Positions 5,322 to 9,953 of a DNA stretch of 14,642 nt are shown piece after piece (positions within the stretch are counted from its first letter, which is position 1; every line of letters begins with the position of its first letter). Source of the DNA: Candidatus Levyibacteriota bacterium (GTDB lineage Bacteria > Patescibacteriota > Microgenomatia > Levybacterales > GWA1-39-11); contig JACQKO010000028.1 in NCBI GenBank assembly GCA_016204525.1, positions 1 through 14,642 of the forward strand, read 5' to 3'. Under the pieces are notes generated by a model, which made no database searches, had not been told where the DNA came from, and saw only the letters and a program-made list of their open reading frames with translations. Made by a program: the position numbers and the translations under genes.

Positions 5322-5394
5322 TCATAGCTCAGCTGGTTAGAGCGTTACATTGACATTGTAAAGGTCAGAGGTTCGACTCCTCTTGAGCCCACCA
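5318..5394 (+). tRNA. tRNA-Val(GAC)
   Basis: The acceptor GGGCTCA pairs with TGAGCCC, with A73 and encoded CCA (5392-5394). The D arm is GCTCAGCTGGTTAGAGC. The anticodon stem TTACA/TGTAA encloses the loop TTGACAT (anticodon GAC). The T arm is AGAGG-TTCGACT-CCTCT. Every stem pairs; this is the intact valine tRNA of the window. Confidence 0.96.
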
Positions 5395-5460
5395 AGAACT
5401 TACTTCGTTCTCGCTTCAATGAAAAGTATTTCGTCCGATTTAGGCTTGTAGGGGGCTTAT

Positions 5461-5515
5461 CCCGAGGTGTAGCTACAAATCCACCTCCGAGGTGGATTAC
5501 TATTGACACCTCGGG
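5461..5515. repeat. Nested perfect inverted repeats (cruciform-like)
   Basis: The outer arms CCCGAGGTGT (5461-5470) and ACACCTCGGG (5506-5515) are exact inverted repeats of 10 bp. The inner arms AATCCACCT (5478-5486) and AGGTGGATT (5490-5498) are exact repeats of 9 bp around CCG. A symmetric 7+7-nt internal loop separates them. No T tract follows on either strand, so it is not a standard terminator. It fills the gap between tRNA-Val and the thrS operon promoter. Confidence 0.8.
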
Positions 5516-5540
5516 AAATTAACACGATTCGATTATCGTA

Positions 5541-5569
5541 TTGCAGAAGTTTTTTTTCTGTGAGATACT
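5541..5569 (+). promoter_or_regulatory. Promoter at the head of the thrS operon
   Basis: TTGCAG (5541-5546), a 17-nt spacer and GATACT (5564-5569) with an extended -10 TGA. Six nt separate it from the ATG at 5576, so the mRNA is predicted to be leaderless. Confidence 0.6.
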
Positions 5570-5575
5570 TTTGCT

Positions 5576-5797
5576 ATGGAAGCTCACGAAAGAATCAATC
5601 GCAGCAAAAAAGAAATATTTGTGAATAATTTTATTGGCGGAATCGCTTGGGGACTCGGGGCAACAGTTGGCCTAGCAATAGTATTAACAATAATAGGATT
5701 CCTCATAAGTAAAGCGGGGTTGGTCCCGATAGTCGGAGATTTTGTTGCTAACGTGAACGAATATATTTTACAAAATCACCCTCAATTGATAAAATAA
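5576..5797 (+). CDS. Small DUF5665-like membrane protein
   Basis: This 73-aa protein has a charged N terminus (MEAHERINRSKKE), then a Gly-rich hydrophobic stretch from about residue 18 to 58 that holds one long or two short membrane segments (FIGGIAWGLGATVGLAIVLT, then GLVPIVGDFVANV). The pattern NNFIGGIAWGLGATVG is what I associate with DUF5665 proteins; the function is unknown. It ends 6 nt before thrS and is probably the first gene of the thrS-infC transcript, since no other promoter precedes thrS. The start is supported by the -10 box 6 nt upstream. Confidence 0.65.
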   Translation: MEAHERINRSKKEIFVNNFIGGIAWGLGATVGLAIVLTIIGFLISKAGLVPIVGDFVANVNEYILQNHPQLIK

Positions 5798-5803
5798 CCA
5801 CTT

Positions 5804-7021
5804 ATGAACAAAGCTAATTTAAAGGACCACCGGCAGATTGGCCAGGAGCTTGATCTTTTTTCTGTTCATGAGGTAGCACCAGGTGCAATTTTTTGGCACC
5901 ACAAAGGCTGGGCTATTTATAAAACGCTAACCGAATTTATTCGATCGGAAATCGAAAAAGAAGGTTATCAAGAAGTCTCAACCCCAGTTATGGTTAAGTC
6001 TGAGCTTTTCAAAAGATCAGGCCATTGGGATTTTTACAACGAAAACATGTTTAACCTCTTGGTTGATGATGAAGAATACAGTTTAAAACCGATGAATTGT
6101 CCTGAAGCGGCGCTTATATACTCAACAAAAACAAGAAGTTATCACGATTTGCCAATTAGACTTGCGGAATTTGGAATACTTAATAGAAATGAGTTGTCCG
6201 GTGTTTTAGGAGGGGCATTCCGAGTTCGCCAATTCGTGATTGATGATGCGCACCATTTTATTAGACCTGATCAAATCCAGAACGAAATTTTAGATTTGCT
6301 TTCGTTAACTTCCGATTTTTACAGAAAACTAGGTTTCGAACCTCATTTTTATCTCGCGACAAAACCGGATAAGGCAATGGGCGATCCAAAGCTTTGGGAA
6401 GAAGCAGAGCGCGATCTTGAAAACGCACTAAAAGCTGCAAAAGTGAACTACGATATTAAGAAAAAAGACGGAGCGTTTTATGGCCCTAAAATTGATATCC
6501 ATATACTGGACTCTCAGGATCGGGATTGGCAGCTTGCAACAATTCAACTTGATTTTCAAATTCCCGAACGTATGGAACTTGAATACATAGATTCAGATGG
6601 AAAACCAAAAAGGCCTGTAATTGTTCACCGAGCAATTTTAGGCTCTCTTGAAAGGTTTATTGGTGTCATACTCGAACATTATCAAGGTGCTTTGCCGTTG
6701 TGGCTTTCGCCTATTCAGGTTGCGGTTTTGCCGGTTTCGGAGAAAGTAGAAGAATATGCACGAGGGGTATTCGAACAACTTAAAAATGGAGGGATACGCG
6801 TTGAATTGGATAGTTCTGATAAGCCCATTGGAGCAAAAATCCGAGAAGCAACTTTGCAAAAAATTCCCTTCATGTGTATAATGGGAACCAAAGAAGTTGA
6901 GATATCTCGTAAAGAAGACTTTTTTGTTTCAGTGAGGTCACGCGAAGGCGAAGATCTCGGAATACAGGAATTAGAAAGTTTAGTTTCGAAATTAAAAGAA
7001 GATATTGAGAAGGCAAAATAA
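5804..7021 (+). CDS. thrS: Threonyl-tRNA synthetase, catalytic plus anticodon domains only
   Basis: This 405-aa class IIa synthetase charges tRNA-Thr with threonine. The first residues lead straight into the catalytic core (LDLFSVHEVAPGAIFWHHKG, residues 16-35); the N-terminal TGS and editing domains, about 240 residues in the E. coli enzyme of about 640, are absent. Zinc ligands by family alignment are C99 (MNCP), H150 (DDAH) and H275 (VHRAILGS). The C-terminal HGTP-type anticodon domain spans about 303-400. Around the active site MNCPEA replaces the common MNCPGH, LGGAFRVR replaces LHGLMRVR, and WQLATIQLDF replaces WQCGTVQLDF. Without the editing domain, mis-serylated tRNA must be tolerated or cleared elsewhere. 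No SD precedes the ATG; translation is probably coupled to the gene 6 nt upstream. Confidence 0.93.
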   Translation: MNKANLKDHRQIGQELDLFSVHEVAPGAIFWHHKGWAIYKTLTEFIRSEIEKEGYQEVSTPVMVKSELFKRSGHWDFYNENMFNLLVDDEEYSLKPMNCPEAALIYSTKTRSYHDLPIRLAEFGILNRNELSGVLGGAFRVRQFVIDDAHHFIRPDQIQNEILDLLSLTSDFYRKLGFEPHFYLATKPDKAMGDPKLWEEAERDLENALKAAKVNYDIKKKDGAFYGPKIDIHILDSQDRDWQLATIQLDFQIPERMELEYIDSDGKPKRPVIVHRAILGSLERFIGVILEHYQGALPLWLSPIQVAVLPVSEKVEEYARGVFEQLKNGGIRVELDSSDKPIGAKIREATLQKIPFMCIMGTKEVEISRKEDFFVSVRSREGEDLGIQELESLVSKLKEDIEKAK

Positions 7022-7571
7022 ATTTAAAAGAGAAGTAAGATTTCGAATAAATCGTGAGATTACTTCACCAACTGTCCGTCTTCTTGACGATACTGGGAAA
7101 CAAATAGGAGTTGTTTCAATTCTAGAGGCACGAGGTCTGTCGGAAAAGCAAACGTTAGATCTTGTAGAGGTAGCACCTCTTGCTCGCCCTCCGGTTGTCA
7201 AATTAATTGACTATAATAAATTTTTATATCAATTAAAAAAGAAGAAACAGGAGGAAAAAAAACATGCCCGCCCATCTGAGACTAAACAAGTTCAGTTTGG
7301 TCCATTTATAGACGAGCATGATCTTGAAATTAAGTTAGGCCGGGCGCGCGAGTTCATAGGAGATGGGGACAAAGTAAGGTTTGTTGTAAAGTTTCGCGGT
7401 CGCGAAATGACAAAGCAATACTTGGGACGAGAAGTGCTGAATTCGGTAATCGCTAAAATGCGGACAATCGCCAAAGTTGATAAAGAAATGCACATGGAAG
7501 GAAGACAACTCGTGATGGTCATGAGCAAAGGCATGAAAACAAATAGTCAAATAGCTGAAATAGTTAAATAG
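7005..7571 (+). CDS. infC: Translation initiation factor IF-3
   Basis: This 188-aa protein would bind the 30S subunit, discriminate start codons and prevent premature subunit joining. The N-terminal domain (about residues 14-80) contains FRINREITSPTVRLLDDTGK and DLVEVAPLARPPVVKLIDY, the linker is a Lys-rich helix (80-95), and the C-terminal domain (about 95-188) contains QFGPFIDEHDLEIKLGRARE and KVRFVVKFRGREM. The predicted start is TTG at 7005, overlapping the thrS 3' end by 17 nt; no ATG is available before the conserved N terminus. A non-AUG infC start is also known in E. coli (AUU), where IF-3 represses its own translation. AGAAG 3 nt upstream is a poorly spaced SD. Confidence 0.93.
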   Translation: MRRQNKFKREVRFRINREITSPTVRLLDDTGKQIGVVSILEARGLSEKQTLDLVEVAPLARPPVVKLIDYNKFLYQLKKKKQEEKKHARPSETKQVQFGPFIDEHDLEIKLGRAREFIGDGDKVRFVVKFRGREMTKQYLGREVLNSVIAKMRTIAKVDKEMHMEGRQLVMVMSKGMKTNSQIAEIVK

Positions 7572-7618
7572 TTTAAAACCATGTAACCATTTTAGCTATT
7601 CCAACTATTAAAATCCTT

Positions 7619-7813
7619 ATGAGTAAACTGAAGAGACGAAAATCGGCTGTCAAAAGGTTCAAAATCACCGCGACCGGTAAGGTTATGTTCGGCCATCAAA
7701 TGAGAAGACATTTGAGAAGGAAAAAAAGCGCAAGCAACTTAAGGAGCAAGGCTATTCCAGGACAAATGACCGGAAAATTTGCAAAGAAGATTAAGCAAAT
7801 GATTGCAGCATGA
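7619..7813 (+). CDS. rpmI: 50S ribosomal protein bL35
   Basis: This 64-aa, very basic protein of normal bL35 length has the family pattern KRRKSAVKRFKITATGKV and later KKSASNLRSK. It is a structural protein of the large subunit. It sits 47 nt after infC. A possible -10 (TATTAA, 7606-7611) lies 7 nt before the ATG, with no SD, so a secondary leaderless promoter is possible but weakly supported. Its stop codon is one base before a 48-codon ORF that separates it from rplT. Confidence 0.95.
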   Translation: MSKLKRRKSAVKRFKITATGKVMFGHQMRRHLRRKKSASNLRSKAIPGQMTGKFAKKIKQMIAA

Positions 7814-7814
7814 T

Positions 7815-7961
7815 ATGTTGAGAAGGTTTGCCAAGCGAGTTAATTTGAACTTCAAACATTCAAAATCTGACCGTTCGGCAACCAACTCGTACAGAGCTTA
7901 TCATCACAAGATTAAACGGATTTTTGAGAACGTACTACCATTCAAAAAGATAAAAAAGTAA
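7815..7961 (+). CDS. 48-aa basic ORF between rpmI and rplT
   Basis: Starting MLRRFAKRVNLNFKHSKSD and ending VLPFKKIKK, this ORF has about 30% Lys/Arg/His and no Cys. It begins 1 nt after the bL35 stop and ends 1 nt before the bL20 ATG, so it is packed exactly like an operon gene and its translation would be coupled to both. No family is recognised. The composition fits an rRNA-binding or ribosome-associated peptide, but that is only inference. An alternative is a non-conserved filler ORF, yet the exact 1-nt junctions on both sides and the absence of in-frame stops over 147 nt of otherwise AT-rich sequence argue for a real gene. Confidence 0.6.
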   Translation: MLRRFAKRVNLNFKHSKSDRSATNSYRAYHHKIKRIFENVLPFKKIKK

Positions 7962-7962
7962 T

Positions 7963-8310
7963 ATGGCGAGAATTAAACGGGGACTAGTTTCCCATCGAAA
8001 ACACAAAAAACTATTATTCTTGACAAAAGGATACCGGGGAACAAGATCAAAACTTGTTAAAGTGGCTCGTGAAGCGGCTTTGCATGCAGGGGAATATGCT
8101 TTCGCAGGAAGAAAAAATAAGAAGCGCGACTTCAGACGTCTTTGGATTACCCGAATCTCAGAGGCCACAAAACAAAACGGTATTTCCTATAGTAAATTCA
8201 TCGCTGGGTTAAACAAAAGCAACATAAAAATTGATAGGAAAATCCTCTCAGACTTAGTATTAAATGATATCGAAGCTTTTAAAAAAATAGTTGAAATGGC
8301 CCAAAAATAG
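7963..8310 (+). CDS. rplT: 50S ribosomal protein bL20
   Basis: This 115-aa protein matches the usual bL20 length (about 117) and has the family pattern MARIKRGLVSHRKHKKLL, then TKGYRGTRSKLVKVAREA, and RDFRRLWITRISEATKQNG. It is an early-assembly protein that binds 23S rRNA. The long basic N-terminal extension and the globular C-terminal part are both present. In well-studied bacteria bL20 represses its own operon by binding mRNA; no obvious operator is visible here. The last codons overlap the promoter of the Phe leader peptide (-35 at 8291-8296). Confidence 0.96.
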   Translation: MARIKRGLVSHRKHKKLLFLTKGYRGTRSKLVKVAREAALHAGEYAFAGRKNKKRDFRRLWITRISEATKQNGISYSKFIAGLNKSNIKIDRKILSDLVLNDIEAFKKIVEMAQK

Positions 8311-8319
8311 CTTTATAAT
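8291..8319 (+). promoter_or_regulatory. Strong sigma70 promoter of the Phe leader
   Basis: TTGAAA (8291-8296), a 17-nt spacer and a perfect TATAAT (8314-8319) overlap the 3' end of rplT. The predicted start at about 8326 is 4 nt before the leader-peptide ATG. This gives pheST a promoter separate from that of the ribosomal protein genes. Confidence 0.8.
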
Positions 8320-8329
8320 AAATTAAATC

Positions 8330-8365
8330 ATGGAAAACTTCGGATTCTTTTACTTTACTTCCTAA
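8330..8365 (+). CDS. Phenylalanine leader peptide (PheM-like)
   Basis: This 11-codon ORF, MENFGFFYFTS, has four Phe and one Tyr in eight consecutive codons (TTC GGA TTC TTT TAC TTT) and a TAA stop. The E. coli pheST leader peptide PheM ([14 protein letters not shown]) has nearly the same C-terminal half and the same position between rplT and pheS. The last codons (CTTCC, 8358-8362) double as RNA arm 1 of the attenuator. The peptide itself probably has no function; ribosome speed over the Phe codons is the signal. There is almost no 5' UTR, so initiation would be leaderless. The call rests on codon content, position and the downstream RNA arms together. Confidence 0.85.
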   Translation: MENFGFFYFTS

Positions 8366-8429
8366 CTCGGGAGGTGATTGAATGTAGAAGGTCCCAAAAC
8401 ATACTACCTCCCAAAAGGGAGGTTTTTTT
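8358..8429 (+). promoter_or_regulatory. Transcription attenuator controlled by Phe-codon translation
   Basis: Four arms can be read. Arm 1 is CTTCC (8358-8362, inside the leader ORF), arm 2 GGGAGGT (8369-8375), arm 3 ACCTCCC (8406-8412) and arm 4 GGGAGGT (8417-8423). Arms 1:2 pair over 5 bp (one G-U). Arms 2:3 form a perfect 7-bp antiterminator. Arms 3:4 form a perfect 7-bp terminator with loop AAAA and a T tract. A ribosome stalled at Phe codons leaves arm 2 free to take arm 3, giving read-through. A ribosome at the TAA (8363-8365) covers arm 2, so 3:4 forms and RNA synthesis stops. Confidence 0.82.
8406..8429 (+). terminator. Intrinsic terminator of the Phe attenuator
   Basis: The stem ACCTCCC/GGGAGGT encloses AAAA and is followed by a run of Ts ending at 8429. 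It lies 22 nt before the 69-aa ORF and is the only good terminator between rplT and pheT. Confidence 0.88.
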
Positions 8430-8436
8430 GTGTCTA

Positions 8437-8448
8437 AGGAGGTGATTT
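8437..8448 (+). promoter_or_regulatory. Near-perfect Shine-Dalgarno sequence
   Basis: The segment from 8435 reads TAAGGAGGTGAT, complementary to the whole 3' tail of 16S rRNA, with 8 nt between AGGAGG and the ATG at 8451. It decides the start of the 69-aa ORF over an upstream GTG at 8430. It is the strongest ribosome binding site in the window, where most genes have none. Confidence 0.8.
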
Positions 8449-8450
8449 TT

Positions 8451-8660
8451 ATGCAGAGAGTCGAAAGAGAAGCACAACGAAACGCAAACGGTTCAACAAC
8501 CGTTACGAAAAGATTAGTTGAAGACGTTTCTATGCCGTATGGAAGTGTACATAAAGTAGTAATTAGTTCAAGGTCACATGTGGACTGGCCTAAATCAAGA
8601 GATATTATCCCAAATGTCCCATCGCGGAGAAGGAGAATGGAGCTTCCGGGCAGAGTATAA
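8451..8660 (+). CDS. 69-aa hypothetical protein downstream of the Phe attenuator
   Basis: This ORF begins MQRVEREAQRNANGSTTV, continues with a Val/Ser-rich middle (YGSVHKVVISSRSHVDW) and ends in an Arg-rich tail (SRRRRMELPGRV). There is no signal peptide, membrane segment or cysteine. I do not recognise a family. The evidence that it is expressed is the near-perfect SD and its position as the first gene after a regulated terminator, so its expression should follow Phe-tRNA charging along with pheST. It might be a CPR-specific partner of PheRS or of ribosome assembly, or an unrelated small gene caught between the regulator and pheS; the sequence does not decide. Confidence 0.6.
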   Translation: MQRVEREAQRNANGSTTVTKRLVEDVSMPYGSVHKVVISSRSHVDWPKSRDIIPNVPSRRRRMELPGRV

Positions 8661-8777
8661 TATAACTCTTGAATATGCTATCCTATTGTTTAGTAGTCAA
8701 ATATTGCATGTATTTGTATTAAAATCGCCATTTCGAATGTTGAGTGGATGAGAAGTTGAGTGAGTGCGTCAGGGGGA

Positions 8778-8902
8778 TTCCTCGGCTTGACAACGATCAA
8801 GATCGAGGAGGGGGTGAAATCACCCGACAAACGAATGAGACTTCGATACCACGAAACGAGACATGGCGAGAGCTTTTGGTACTTTTGGCGGCGCAAAAGT
8901 AC
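8778..8902 (+). promoter_or_regulatory. Structured 5' leader of pheS
   Basis: Within the 251-nt gap before pheS there are several stems. TCCTCG(G)CTTGA / TCAAG(AT)CGAGGA (8779-8809) encloses a 6-nt loop. GGGTG-AAAT-CACCC lies at 8812-8825. A short TTCG/CGAA stem follows. A 9-bp stem GTACTTTTG/CAAAAGTAC (8879-8887 with 8894-8902) around GCGGCG is extended by TTTT/AAAA across a G-A mismatch. No T tract follows, so read-through is expected. The last stem ends 9 nt before the pheS ATG and could control its translation. The first part of the gap (8661-8770) shows no clear element. Confidence 0.55.
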
Positions 8903-8911
8903 AAAAAATTT

Positions 8912-9952
8912 ATGGAACAGGAACTTATTAAAATCAAAAATGATGCAAGCTCGCTTATTATTGCGGCGGAGCATGAAGCCGAGTTAAATGCCATAAAGCT
9001 TGACTTTACAGGACGTTCTGGCAAACTTACCCAGCTTGTAAAGGAGGTTAAAAACATTCCCGAGGATAGACGTCCCGAGATTGGAAAACTTGCCAATGAA
9101 ATTTTAAGAAGCGTTGAGGAATTGATTGTATCTCGCGCGCAGGAATTGACTGGCAGGAAACGCGCGCAGCTCAGAAAAATGGTCTTTGATACAACTCGTC
9201 CAGGTATCAAACCTCACATTGGCCATCTTCATACTATGTCCCAAGTCCTGCGTGATGTTGTTGATGTTTTTAAAACTCTCGGATTTCAAGCCGCTGACGG
9301 GCCTGAGATTGAAACAGATCATTATAATTTTGAGGTTTTGAATATACCGCAAGACCACCCGAGCCGCGATACTCAGCAAACGCTTTATTTAGATACACGA
9401 GGCTCCCATGCAACCCCCGGAGAAATAATTTTGCGTACACAGACGTCTGCTATGCAAGGTAGAATAATGGAGAAAGCAAAACCACCCCTCCGAGTTATTG
9501 TTCCGGGTAAAAATTTTAGATATGAACAGGTTGATGCATCCCACAGTTTTGAGTTTTGGCAGGTCGAAGGGTTTTTAGTTGACAGGGATGTTGCCCTAAC
9601 CGACCTTTTTGGAACTATTGATTATGTTTTACGAAAACTTATGGACAAAAGAATCAAAATAAAATTCGCGACAACCAATTTTCCTTTCGTTGAACCTGGA
9701 GTTGATACATACATTGAATGCACTGTTTGCGGCGGGAAGGGATGTTCTTTCTGTAAAATGAGCGGGTGGAGCGAGATCATGCCGGCCGGCATGATTCACC
9801 CGAATGTATTAAAAGCAGTAGGATATGATCCCCAAAAAATCTCCGGTTTTGCATTCGCAATTGGCTTATCGCGCCTTGTAACACTTACCTATCAAATGGA
9901 CGACCTAAGACTCTTGACCAATCCAGACTTGCGAATTCTCGAACAATTCTAG
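8912..9952 (+). CDS. pheS: Phenylalanyl-tRNA synthetase alpha subunit
   Basis: This 346-aa class IIc catalytic subunit works as an alpha2-beta2 enzyme with PheT and charges tRNA-Phe. The N-terminal coiled coil (about residues 1-90) contains the family stretch FTGRSGKLTQLVKEVKNIPE. The catalytic domain shows motif 1 around HTMSQVLRDVVDVFKTLGF (107-125), motif 2 FRYEQVDASHSFEFWQVEG (202-220) and motif 3 GFAFAIGLSRLVTLTYQ (312-328). Four cysteines (C270, C273, C278, C281) form a CxxC...CxxC knuckle also found in many bacterial PheS. In motif 3 the usual Glu before the Arg is Ser (S320). ATG 8912 is chosen because the protein aligns with the family N terminus from there; an in-frame upstream extension (8744-8911) is Arg/Thr-rich and crosses the RNA hairpins. 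There is no SD. Confidence 0.95.
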   Translation: MEQELIKIKNDASSLIIAAEHEAELNAIKLDFTGRSGKLTQLVKEVKNIPEDRRPEIGKLANEILRSVEELIVSRAQELTGRKRAQLRKMVFDTTRPGIKPHIGHLHTMSQVLRDVVDVFKTLGFQAADGPEIETDHYNFEVLNIPQDHPSRDTQQTLYLDTRGSHATPGEIILRTQTSAMQGRIMEKAKPPLRVIVPGKNFRYEQVDASHSFEFWQVEGFLVDRDVALTDLFGTIDYVLRKLMDKRIKIKFATTNFPFVEPGVDTYIECTVCGGKGCSFCKMSGWSEIMPAGMIHPNVLKAVGYDPQKISGFAFAIGLSRLVTLTYQMDDLRLLTNPDLRILEQF

Positions 9953-9953
9953 T

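Noticed and set aside
8430..8450. GTG start for the 69-aa ORF
   Set aside because: It would place the start inside the region holding the strong SD; the ATG at 8451 has ideal spacing.
8744..8911. N-terminal extension of PheS to an upstream ATG
   Set aside because: The added 56 residues do not match PheS, cross RNA hairpins, and the family N terminus begins at 8912.
8661..8911. T-box riboswitch before pheS
   Set aside because: No AGGGUGGNACCGCG-like antiterminator motif and no terminator with T tract were found.
8858..8935. Short ORF MARAFGTFGGAKVQK... before and over the pheS start
   Set aside because: It is the translation of the GTACTTTTG palindrome, lacks an SD and overlaps pheS out of frame.
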